The notes beneath the pieces were generated by a model. It saw only the letters and a program-made list of their open reading frames with translations. It was not told the DNA's origin and did not search any database. 64,000 nt of DNA from Hyphomonadaceae bacterium UBA5336 (GTDB lineage Bacteria > Pseudomonadota > Alphaproteobacteria > Caulobacterales > Hyphomonadaceae). The translations under genes and the position numbers were made by a program. Shown piece by piece: positions 34,517 through 42,174 of this stretch (positions within the stretch are counted from its first letter, which is position 1; each line of letters opens with the position of its first letter). The stretch is taken from positions 1-64,000 of the forward strand of contig DHQO01000004.1 in assembly GCA_002408125.1 (NCBI GenBank), read 5' to 3'.

Positions 34517-35562
34517 CAATTCCCTTCCCGCAATGTCTTCAACACAAGTTCGACATGGGGAATCGGTGTGTCCGGCAGCACCCCATGGCCGAGATTGAAG
34601 ATATGGGGGCGGCCGGCATAGGCGGCGAGCAATTCACGCACGCGTGCGACAAGACGCTCACCTCCCGCGCGCAGGAGGAGCGGATCGAGATGACCCTGGA
34701 CGGGAAAGCCTTCCGGCAGGTTGCGAGCAATATCGCCCGGCACCACCGCTGTATCGAGCCCCACTCCGGTCACGCCAGTCTCGGCCACATAGGGCGCGAG
34801 CATGCCAGCAGCCCCACGGGGAAAGCCTATGATCGGCACATCCACATCCAGCTCACGCAACCGAGCCACCAGCTCTGCGTTCGGCGCAATGACCAGTTCG
34901 CGGAACACATCATCGGGTAGACCCTCAGCCCAGGATTCGAAAATCATCAGGGCTTCGGCGCCCGCTTCCACCTGCGCTTTCATGTAAAGCGCTGTGATCT
35001 CGACGATCTCCATAAGCGCGGCATGCATTTCCGTCGGCTTTTCATAGATCCAACTGCGCGCCGTGGACTTGTCGGTCTTGCCCCGCCCCTCGATCGCATA
35101 GAGCAGGACGGTAAAGGGCGCGCCGGCAAAACCGATCAGCGTTGTCTCAGCCGGCAGGGCACGCTTCACACGGATCACCGTCTCGAAGACAGGCGAAAGT
35201 CGGTCGACGGCCTTTGTATGACTGATCTTTGTAAGATCGGATGCGGTCTCGATGGGTTCCACCAATGGCCCGACGCCCTTCTCGAAACGCACATCCAGGC
35301 CGAGCGCGTCCAGCACCAGGAGAATGTCCGCGAAGAGGATCGCGCCATCCATGCCATAGCGGCGGATGGGCTGAAGCGTGGCTTCGCTCGCCAGTGATGG
35401 CGAATAACAGAAATCCAGAAAGTCCTTCGCCCGTCCCCGCAGTTCCAGATATTCTGGCAGGTGCCGGCCCGCCTGACGCATCATCCAGACCGGAGGCGGG
35501 GTCCGAACAGTGCCACCGAGCACTTCCAGGAGAGGTTTCTGCACGCTGTTGGATCCTGGCAA
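34516..35562 (-). CDS. hemE: Uroporphyrinogen decarboxylase
   Basis: A 348-residue TIM-barrel enzyme converting uroporphyrinogen III to coproporphyrinogen III. RQAGRHLPEY (about residue 30) and GFAGAPFTVLLYAIEG are the signature motifs, with GYGMDGAILF-type RRYGMDGAILFADI holding the catalytic aspartate. No ATG is available. A TTG at 35562 sits eight bases after GGAGG and is the best start; the TTG two codons upstream is too close to that site. It is the first gene left of the predicted replication origin, transcribed away from it. Confidence 0.93.
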   Translation of the reverse strand: MPGSNSVQKPLLEVLGGTVRTPPPVWMMRQAGRHLPEYLELRGRAKDFLDFCYSPSLASEATLQPIRRYGMDGAILFADILLVLDALGLDVRFEKGVGPLVEPIETASDLTKISHTKAVDRLSPVFETVIRVKRALPAETTLIGFAGAPFTVLLYAIEGRGKTDKSTARSWIYEKPTEMHAALMEIVEITALYMKAQVEAGAEALMIFESWAEGLPDDVFRELVIAPNAELVARLRELDVDVPIIGFPRGAAGMLAPYVAETGVTGVGLDTAVVPGDIARNLPEGFPVQGHLDPLLLRAGGERLVARVRELLAAYAGRPHIFNLGHGVLPDTPIPHVELVLKTLREGN

Positions 35563-35893
35563 GACCAAAACCTCCGAGTCAGGGTTTAACCCGAATGATG
35601 ATGATTAAGACCTCAAAATCGGGGTATTTCGGCGTTCTGGCCGGGAATTTCCCACTTGTCCACCGCCCTTCCACAAGCTCGCCGAGGCGTTAACGATTTG
35701 GTAAGAATTTGAATCAGCGCCGGATTTTTACTCTTTGTTAACCACAATCTCACAGCGCGGAACAAAGCCGGCCTGAGACACGCGGGATTCTGCCGATTGT
35801 GAAGAAACTGTGACTCCCTGAGGGAGAACTCATTTTCCCACAGGGCGTTCCACAGGACTTGCCGGATAGGCCGGGGAACGGCATGAGATAGCG
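35563..35893. other. Predicted chromosomal replication origin (Cori-like)
   Basis: The 331-base gap between hemE and ppsR is the position of the Caulobacter origin. It is AT-richer than its surroundings around 35690-35750. It holds degenerate DnaA-box-like sequences: TTGTCCACC (35656-35664), TTAACCACA (35738-35746) and TTTCCCACA (35834-35842), each one or two mismatches from TTATCCACA. A near-consensus CtrA site TTAA-N7-GTAA is at 35690-35704. Genes on both sides read outward, and parABS lies 5-10 kb away. Direct evidence of initiation is lacking; the call rests on synteny plus these motifs. Confidence 0.78.
35690..35704 (+). promoter_or_regulatory. CtrA-like site in the predicted origin
   Basis: TTAA-CGATTTG-GTAA matches the CtrA consensus TTAA-N7-TTAA at seven of eight positions. 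CtrA represses initiation by binding such sites in the Caulobacter origin; only one candidate is visible here, against five sites in Caulobacter. Confidence 0.4.
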
Positions 35894-36739
35894 ATGTACA
35901 GACGCGGCGCGAATTCATCCAATCTCAGCCTCTATTTCAACGTGCACCTGGTCTCCGACAGCACCGGGGAAACCCTGAATGCGGTGATGCGCGCGGCGGC
36001 CGCGCAATTCGACCGCGTTCAGCCGCTTGAGCACAATTATTATCTGGTCCGCTCGGCCAAACAGCTCATGCGGGTGATCAATGAGGTGAAATCCGCCCCT
36101 GGTGTGGTTTGGTACACGATTGCCGATGAACAGCTGCGCGCGACTCTGGAGCATGAGTGCCGCGCGGCCGGCATCCCGACGCTCGCCGTGCTCGACCCGG
36201 CGGTTCACATGCTCTCGCGCCATCTCGGGATTTCGGCGACGGAAAAGGTCGCTGGCCAGCATTCGCTCACCCAGGAGTATTTCGACCGGATCGAGGCCAT
36301 CGATTTTGCCCTGCGCCATGACGACGGCCAGAACACGGCCGGGCTGAGCACGGCCGACGTGGTGCTTGTCGGTGTGAGCCGGACCTCCAAGACACCGACC
36401 TGTGTCTATCTTGCCAATCGCGGCGTGCGCGCCGGCAACATCCCCCTGGTGCCGGGCGTGCCGCCGCCGCCGATCCTGAACGAGATGACGCGCCCGATGA
36501 TTGTCGGGCTCAAAATCAGCGCTGAGCGCCTGATCCAGATCCGGCGACAACGTCTCTTGTCGCTGAAGGAAGACGCCAACACCTCCTATGCCGAGGAGGA
36601 TGCGGTGAAGGAAGAGGTCACCCAGGCCAATCGCCTGTTCCAGCGCAACAAATGGGTGGTGATCGATGTCTCGCGCCGGTCTGTGGAGGAAACCGCCGCG
36701 GCGATCCTCAACAAGCTGAATGAAAGGCGCGGGCATTGA
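35894..36739 (+). CDS. ppsR: Pyruvate,water dikinase/PPDK regulatory protein (DUF299 kinase-pyrophosphorylase)
   Basis: A 281-residue bifunctional regulator that phosphorylates (using ADP) and dephosphorylates PEP synthase or pyruvate,phosphate dikinase. Visible: FNVHLVSDSTGETLNAV at the N-terminus, the P-loop-like GVSRTSKTPTCVYLANRG (about residue 155), and the C-terminal VIDVSRRSVEETAAAI. It heads the plus-strand operon ppsR-maf-aroE-coaE-dnaQ to the right of the origin, the same gene that flanks Cori in Caulobacter. Confidence 0.93.
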   Translation: MYRRGANSSNLSLYFNVHLVSDSTGETLNAVMRAAAAQFDRVQPLEHNYYLVRSAKQLMRVINEVKSAPGVVWYTIADEQLRATLEHECRAAGIPTLAVLDPAVHMLSRHLGISATEKVAGQHSLTQEYFDRIEAIDFALRHDDGQNTAGLSTADVVLVGVSRTSKTPTCVYLANRGVRAGNIPLVPGVPPPPILNEMTRPMIVGLKISAERLIQIRRQRLLSLKEDANTSYAEEDAVKEEVTQANRLFQRNKWVVIDVSRRSVEETAAAILNKLNERRGH

Positions 36740-37329
36740 CCGGGCTGATTCTGGCTTCTGGAAGTGCCTCTCGCCGGATGCTGCTCGCCAATGCCGGTGT
36801 CGAGGCTGAGGCCGTCCGCCCGGGCGTGGATGAGGATCTCGCCAAGGCGGCCTTTCGCAGGGAGGGCCTGGCCGTGCGCGACCAGGCGATGGCGCTCGCG
36901 GAGCTGAAGGCGGTGAAGGTCTCTGCGGGCCGGCCCGGGCTCGTGATCGGCGGAGACCAGATACTCGCTCTCGATGAGGAGGCCTTCGACAAGCCAGCGG
37001 GCATGGCGGGCGCGCGCCGGCACCTGGAACGGCTTTCGGGCAGGACCCACACGCTGGAAACCGCGATTGTCATCTGCGAGTATGGCCAGCCGGTCTGGCG
37101 CCATCTGGCGCGCCCGAAACTAACCATGCGTGTACTGAGCCCCGATTTCATCGACTCTTATCTCGAGGCCGCCGGCGAGCCGATCCTCGCCACGGTGGGC
37201 GCCTACCAACTGGAAGGACTCGGCAGCCAGCTCTTTACACGGATCGAAGGCGACTTCTTTTCCATTCTCGGCCTGCCGCTCCTACCCCTGCTCGACTATC
37301 TGCGTGTGCGAGGGGTCCTTCCGTCATGA
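36736..37329 (+). CDS. maf: Maf-family nucleoside-triphosphate pyrophosphatase
   Basis: A 197-residue Maf protein, expected to hydrolyse non-canonical or surplus nucleoside triphosphates. LILASGSASRRMLL (the SxSxRR motif), VIGGDQILAL and the GAYQLEGLGSQLF segment are conserved. The start is TTG at 36736, overlapping the ppsR stop (TTGA); no ATG is positioned to include the N-terminal strand. Confidence 0.9.
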   Translation: MTGLILASGSASRRMLLANAGVEAEAVRPGVDEDLAKAAFRREGLAVRDQAMALAELKAVKVSAGRPGLVIGGDQILALDEEAFDKPAGMAGARRHLERLSGRTHTLETAIVICEYGQPVWRHLARPKLTMRVLSPDFIDSYLEAAGEPILATVGAYQLEGLGSQLFTRIEGDFFSILGLPLLPLLDYLRVRGVLPS

Positions 37330-38147
37330 CGCATCTTTATGGGGTCATTGGTGATCCGATCACCCATTCGCTCTCCCCGCTGATCCATCGCGGCTGGATG
37401 CGGGACAACAATCTCGATGCGGATTATCGCGGGTTTCACGTTCCGGCTGGCGAGCTGGTGTCGGGCCTGGGTGCGCTGGAGCGCGACGGCGTCCGTGGAC
37501 TGAACATTACCCTGCCGCACAAGAGCGATGTGATCGAGTTTTGCACGGAGGTGAGCAAGCTTGTGCAGACAATTGGCGCGGCCAACACGCTCTCGCGCTT
37601 GCCCGATGGTGGCTGGCGGGCGGACAATACCGACAAGGATGGGTTCCGGGACGATTTTCAGGCCGATTATGCCGGCGATCTCACAAATGCACGCATCCTC
37701 ATGCTCGGTGCGGGTGGCGCTGCGCGGGCGGTGGCACTTGCGCTGATCGAAATCGGCGCTGATATGGTCATTGCCAACCGTACGCTCGAACGGGCCAGCC
37801 AGTTGTGCACCGATCTCGGGCTGCCGCAGAACCGGGCTGTTCAGTTTACGGACTATCCTCGATTCGTGCAGTCGGCTGATGCGGTTGTAAATTGCCTTAG
37901 TCTCGGACATTCGGGCGAAATTGTTGAGCTCGGCGATGGCGATGGTCGACTTGTGTACGATATCTCATATGGCAAGGCGGCCGCGCCTTTCCTGCAAAGT
38001 GCGGCGGCCAAAGGCTGGCGCGCCGCCGACGGACTTGGCATGCTGGTAGGCCAGGCCGCGCTGTCGTTCGAGATCTGGCATGGCATACGTCCTGATACCG
38101 CGCGCGCCATGGAGCGTTGCCGCACCGCGTTGGAGGCGATCTCGTGA
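37326..38147 (+). CDS. aroE: Shikimate dehydrogenase
   Basis: A 273-residue NADPH-dependent enzyme reducing 3-dehydroshikimate to shikimate. HSLSPLIHR, NITLPHKS with the catalytic lysine, NTDKDGF with the substrate-binding aspartate, and the dinucleotide motif LGAGGAARAV are visible. It overlaps maf and coaE by four bases each. Confidence 0.94.
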   Translation: MTHLYGVIGDPITHSLSPLIHRGWMRDNNLDADYRGFHVPAGELVSGLGALERDGVRGLNITLPHKSDVIEFCTEVSKLVQTIGAANTLSRLPDGGWRADNTDKDGFRDDFQADYAGDLTNARILMLGAGGAARAVALALIEIGADMVIANRTLERASQLCTDLGLPQNRAVQFTDYPRFVQSADAVVNCLSLGHSGEIVELGDGDGRLVYDISYGKAAAPFLQSAAAKGWRAADGLGMLVGQAALSFEIWHGIRPDTARAMERCRTALEAIS

Positions 38148-38758
38148 TCCTGCTCGGTCTCACCGGTTCCATAGGCATGGGCAAGAGTGCCACCGCGCAG
38201 ATGTTCCGCGAGGCCGGCGCGCCTGTTTACGACGCCGATGCATCCGTGCACGGAATATATACTGCTGGCGGCGTCGCGGTGGGGCCGGTCTCGGATGTCT
38301 TTCCGGGAATTCTCGATGAGGCCGGCGGCATCGACCGGGCGAAATTGCGTGCCGCCGTGGTTGGCGACGCCCTTGCCCTGCGGCGGCTGGAAGAAATCGT
38401 CCATCCACTGGTGGGCGCCGTGCAGCTGGATTTCCTTCAGGCTCAGCGCGAAGCGGGTGCACCCTATGTCGTCCTGGATGTGCCGCTTCTTTATGAGACC
38501 GGCGGCGATTCGCGCTGCGATTATGTCGCTGTGGTCAGCGCGCCGGCCGAAGTTCAGCGCGAGCGCGTACTGGCACGCGGTGAGATGAGTGAGCAGGAAT
38601 TTAAGACTATTCTGGCCAAACAGGTGCCGGATGCAGAGAAACGGGCGCGCGCGGACTTCATTATCAATACTGCCTTCGGGTTTGACTTTGCGCGCGCACA
38701 TGTCAAAGCGATATCCGATTTGATGATTCACTTGGCCAGAGGGGCCGAAAATGACTGA
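38144..38758 (+). CDS. coaE: Dephospho-CoA kinase
   Basis: A 204-residue P-loop kinase performing the last step of CoA synthesis. GLTGSIGMGKSATAQMF at the N-terminus is the phosphate-binding loop. DADASVH, HPLV and VLDVPLLYE are the substrate and lid motifs. GTG at 38144 overlaps the aroE stop (GTGA) and gives the normal length. The frame to 38117 runs inside aroE. Confidence 0.93.
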   Translation: MILLGLTGSIGMGKSATAQMFREAGAPVYDADASVHGIYTAGGVAVGPVSDVFPGILDEAGGIDRAKLRAAVVGDALALRRLEEIVHPLVGAVQLDFLQAQREAGAPYVVLDVPLLYETGGDSRCDYVAVVSAPAEVQRERVLARGEMSEQEFKTILAKQVPDAEKRARADFIINTAFGFDFARAHVKAISDLMIHLARGAEND

Positions 38759-39455
38759 ATTGCTGCGCGAGATCGCGTTCGATACCGAGACCACGGGCCT
38801 TGACGCCAATAGCGGGGACCGCATCATCGAGATTGGCTGTGTCGAGATGATCAATCATGTCGCTACGGGCAATACGCTCCGCATGCTGATCAACCCGGGC
38901 CGCGAGGTTTCCGAGGCGACCATCCGTATCACCGGCCTCACTGATGACATCCTGTCCGACAAGCCGCCTTTTGAGGACCCGGTGATTGTCGATGCGCTCA
39001 CCGATTTCATCGCCGATGCGCCGATCGTGGCCCACAATGCCAATTTCGACCGCAGCTTCCTGAACATGGAACTGACGCGCTGCGGCCGGCCGATCTATGA
39101 AGAAGCGCGCTGGGTCGACACGCTGATGATTGCGCGCAAGCGCTTTCCCGGTGCTCCGGCGAGTCTCGATGCGCTCTGCCGACGTTTCGACATTTCGCTC
39201 GACAGCCGCACGTTGCACGGCGCCCTCCTGGACGCCCAGCTGCTCGCCGATGTCTATCTGGAACTGCGCGGTGGCCGTGCCCGCCGGTTCGAGTTCGACA
39301 CGGCTGACCAGTCTGACAGCAGTGCCATTCGCCAGCCGGCGCGTCAGCGGCCTCAGCCGCTCGCCTCGCTGCTCAGCGAAGAGGAAGAAGCCCTCCATCG
39401 TGGTTTCATGGCGACGATGAGCAAGAAAAAGCCCGTCTGGTCGCGCTACGGCTGA
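38751..39455 (+). CDS. dnaQ: DNA polymerase III epsilon subunit (proofreading exonuclease)
   Basis: A 234-residue DEDDh 3'-5' exonuclease. FDTETTGLD supplies the first Asp/Glu pair, HNANFDRSF the second Asp, and LHGALLDAQLLADVY the His and last Asp. The tail after residue 185 includes the polymerase-binding segment. It overlaps coaE by eight bases and ends the operon. Its last codons form one arm of the convergent secB terminator. Confidence 0.94.
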   Translation: MTELLREIAFDTETTGLDANSGDRIIEIGCVEMINHVATGNTLRMLINPGREVSEATIRITGLTDDILSDKPPFEDPVIVDALTDFIADAPIVAHNANFDRSFLNMELTRCGRPIYEEARWVDTLMIARKRFPGAPASLDALCRRFDISLDSRTLHGALLDAQLLADVYLELRGGRARRFEFDTADQSDSSAIRQPARQRPQPLASLLSEEEEALHRGFMATMSKKKPVWSRYG

Positions 39456-39463
39456 GACGGGCT
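39424..39463 (-). terminator. secB terminator embedded in the dnaQ 3' end
   Basis: On the minus strand, a 9-bp stem (AGCCCGTCT / AGACGGGCT, 39430-39438 with 39455-39463) is followed by TTTTTCTT. It lies 30 bases beyond the secB stop and inside the final codons and stop of dnaQ. Confidence 0.6.
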
Positions 39464-39492
39464 CAATCTATGAAAACCAGGGCTGAAGCGGC

Positions 39493-40161
39493 CTAATTGT
39501 TGCCGTTCGGCGTCGTGCCCGACTGTTGCGGCGGCGTCGGCTGGGGCGGGGCTTCGGGTGCTTTCGGTTGTTGCGGGGGCGCAGGGGTTGCGGCGGGCTG
39601 GGTTGGCGGAGCCGTCGCCTGCGGTGCGGCCGGGGCGGGCTGTGACGGCGGTGCCGGTTGCGGCTGGGGCGGCTTCGGCGGCTGGACCGGGCTCGGCGCA
39701 ACGGTCTGTTGCTCGCGCTGTTTCTGCGAGCGGTAGAGCTGCACAAAGTCCACCGGGTCGATCAGCAGCGGCGGAAACCCACCCTCGCGCGTAATATCGG
39801 CGATCAGGCGCCGCGCGAACGGGAACAGCATGCGCGGGCATTCGATCAGGAGGGAAGCCTCGGCATCGGCCTCGCTCATGCCCACGACCTGGAAGATACC
39901 GCCATAGTCGAGCTCGGTCAGGAAGAGTGTCGACGTGTTGGTATGGGCCTTCGCATTCAGCTTCAGGCTGACCTCGTAAAGCCCGTTACCCTGTTCGTGC
40001 GGCACCGCGCTGACATCGATTCCCAGGTCGATATTCGGCCGTTCCTCGGCGGCGGACCGGTTGCCAGGATTCTCGAAGGACAGGTCCTTCACATACTGGC
40101 TGAGCGCGCGAAGCTGGGGGCCTTCGTTTCTCGGTGGGGCGGGTGCGCTTGTATCGCTCAT
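39493..40161 (-). CDS. secB: SecB-like export chaperone with long proline-rich tail
   Basis: A 222-residue protein. The first 150 or so residues are SecB: QYVKDLSFENPG, a YEVSLKLNA strand, MLFPFARRLIADITREGGFPPLLIDPVDFVQLY. It holds preproteins unfolded for SecA. SecB is normally about 150-165 residues. Here about 70 extra residues follow, almost entirely P, A, Q and T. Alphaproteobacterial SecBs sometimes have short tails, so this is an extension rather than a fusion with a domain. It is single, convergent with dnaQ and divergent from a Tim44-like gene. Confidence 0.93.
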   Translation of the reverse strand: MSDTSAPAPPRNEGPQLRALSQYVKDLSFENPGNRSAAEERPNIDLGIDVSAVPHEQGNGLYEVSLKLNAKAHTNTSTLFLTELDYGGIFQVVGMSEADAEASLLIECPRMLFPFARRLIADITREGGFPPLLIDPVDFVQLYRSQKQREQQTVAPSPVQPPKPPQPQPAPPSQPAPAAPQATAPPTQPAATPAPPQQPKAPEAPPQPTPPQQSGTTPNGNN

Positions 40162-40289
40162 GGGTCCTCGCTTGTGAATCTAACCTCTGCGGCTAACATG
40201 GGAGGTACTGCGTCCGCAACGCTCACTGGTGATTGGCGTTCACCTCACTTATCTGTGGGACTTAATGATTCTGGTTGAACTGGACACGC

Positions 40290-40901
40290 ATGCCTGAAGT
40301 ACTCATCCTCGCAGCGATCACGATATTTGTGCTGTTCCGGCTGTATATCGCCCTGGGCCGGGACGACGGTCCGCCCGACGGGCGCACGCGCCCGGAACCC
40401 GGCAGTGTACCGCAACCGGCCGCCGAGCCGGTGCAGTCGCCCTCGCCCGTGCTCGCGCCCGAACCCGAAGAAGAGCCCCATTTCACCGGCCCGGCGGCTG
40501 GCGGACTGGAAGAGATATACCATGCCGACAAGAGCTTCAGCCCGCGCGGCTTCCTGCAGGGCGCGCGCGCCGCGTACGAACTGATCGTGGAAGCCTTTGC
40601 CAACGGCAATCGTGGCGAGCTGCGCCCGATGCTGGACGATGATGTCTATGAGGCCTGGGACGCGGCGATCGCCAGGCGCGAAGCCGATGGCTCCCAGCCC
40701 TGGCGGCTCTTGCGCATCAAGCGTACCGATATCGAAAGCGCCGAGCTCGATGGTGAAATCGCCCGCGTCACCGTGCGCTATGAGGCCGAGCTTGGCGATG
40801 GCGAACGGGTCAAGACCGCGCGCGAGATCTGGACCTTTATGCGAAATGTAACCTCCGGCGACCCCAATTGGCTGCTGGATGATGTTGAGATTGCCAGCTG
40901 A
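40290..40901 (+). CDS. Tim44/TimA-like membrane-anchored protein
   Basis: A 203-residue protein with one N-terminal transmembrane segment (about 2-20), a proline/glutamate-rich linker and a C-terminal Tim44-like domain (FLQGARAAYELIVEAFANGNRGELRPMLDDDVYEAW, with the fold running to the end). Alphaproteobacterial TimA-type proteins are relatives of the mitochondrial import motor anchor Tim44; their bacterial role is not established. It is adjacent to secB, suggesting protein translocation. ATG 40290 is used; the TTG at 40275 would add five residues. Confidence 0.85.
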   Translation: MPEVLILAAITIFVLFRLYIALGRDDGPPDGRTRPEPGSVPQPAAEPVQSPSPVLAPEPEEEPHFTGPAAGGLEEIYHADKSFSPRGFLQGARAAYELIVEAFANGNRGELRPMLDDDVYEAWDAAIARREADGSQPWRLLRIKRTDIESAELDGEIARVTVRYEAELGDGERVKTAREIWTFMRNVTSGDPNWLLDDVEIAS

Positions 40902-40956
40902 CCGGTCCAGTTTCGCCTGAACGGTGAATCGGTTTCAGCAGACCCGGGCGGTGGCA

Positions 40957-42174
40957 ATGCAATTGAAATCCCTGTTGAGCCTTGCGCTATGCGGCCTGGC
41001 CCTCACCGGATGTGTCAGCACGCCACCGCCAAGAACCCATGAGCCGGTCATCGAGCCGGCTCCGCCCCCGCCCATGGATGTGCCGGGCACGTTCGACGCC
41101 TATGTCGACTTTCCCGAATGGGAGGCCGCTGAGGTCGAGCCCGGCCTGATGGCGCTGCGGCGCAGCTGCGAGGTGGTGCTGGAGCGCAGTCCGGGCGATT
41201 TCCTCTCGCCGCGCGCCACATGGGCCGGACGGGTGGAAGACTGGATGCCGCTCTGCGGCGGGCTCGCCCAGGTCGGCGATGTGGCCACCGCCCGGCGTGT
41301 AGTCGAGGCGCTGACCGTGCCGGTCGAGATTGTCGACCCAGCCGGCGGGGATCGCTTCACCGGCTATTTTGAACCGATGATCGAGGCGCGGCGTAGCCCA
41401 GCGGGCGCCTTTACGGCGCCTGTCCCCGGCCCGCCGAGCGACATGGTCCAGACCGACAATGGCCCGATGCAGCGCCGCGGTAATGGCACGCTGCGGGCCT
41501 ATCCGCCGCGGGCGCAGATCACGCCGGAAACCTCTCGCGTTCTGGGTTATGCCCATCCGGCGGATGTGTTCTTCCTGCAGATTCAGGGTTCGGGCCGGCT
41601 GCATTTTCCCGGCGGCGACACGGTGCGCGCGGCCTATTATGCCCACAATGGTCACCCTTTCCGCTCGACAGCCAACTGGCTGATCGACCATGGAAAAATC
41701 TCGCGAGGCGAAGCCTCCATGCAAGGCATCCGCGCCTGGATGGACCGGGTGAGCGCGGCCGATGCGCGCGAGGCGATGAATGCCAATCCGCGCTATGTCT
41801 TCTTCCAGGCCCTGCCGGAGGGCGACGCGGCGCTCGGACCCAATGGGGCTGCGAACCTGCCGCTCACCCCGCTCGGCTCCATGGCGGTGGACCCGGACTA
41901 TCACGCCTATGGCGTGCCCTTCCTCATCTCGACCACCGCGCCCGGCCTTGGCGGCAGCTGGCAGGGCATGCTGGTCGCCCAGGATACAGGCGGGGCGATC
42001 AAGGGCCCGGTGCGCGGCGATATCTATTTCGGCACGGGCGACGGGGCCGGCGCGCGCGCGGGCACGATGAATGCGCCGGGCCGCATGTGGGCCCTGGTGC
42101 CGCGCGCGGTGGCAAACCGGCTCGTTGCGCAGGAAATGGCGCACTTTCTCGGCGAGGTCCGCCTCGCGCCCTGA
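40957..42174 (+). CDS. mltA: Membrane-bound lytic murein transglycosylase A
   Basis: A 405-residue lipoprotein (signal ending ALTGC) that cleaves peptidoglycan glycan strands to 1,6-anhydromuropeptides. MltA-domain motifs: FTGYFEPMIEA, FFLQIQGSGRL, and the 3D domain with VAQDTGGAIKGPVRGDIYFGTG, which includes the catalytic aspartate. It follows the Tim44-like gene by about 55 bases. A GTG at 40924 is a possible earlier start. Its TGA stop abuts the stop of the convergent nucleotidyltransferase gene (TGATCA). Confidence 0.93.
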   Translation: MQLKSLLSLALCGLALTGCVSTPPPRTHEPVIEPAPPPPMDVPGTFDAYVDFPEWEAAEVEPGLMALRRSCEVVLERSPGDFLSPRATWAGRVEDWMPLCGGLAQVGDVATARRVVEALTVPVEIVDPAGGDRFTGYFEPMIEARRSPAGAFTAPVPGPPSDMVQTDNGPMQRRGNGTLRAYPPRAQITPETSRVLGYAHPADVFFLQIQGSGRLHFPGGDTVRAAYYAHNGHPFRSTANWLIDHGKISRGEASMQGIRAWMDRVSAADAREAMNANPRYVFFQALPEGDAALGPNGAANLPLTPLGSMAVDPDYHAYGVPFLISTTAPGLGGSWQGMLVAQDTGGAIKGPVRGDIYFGTGDGAGARAGTMNAPGRMWALVPRAVANRLVAQEMAHFLGEVRLAP

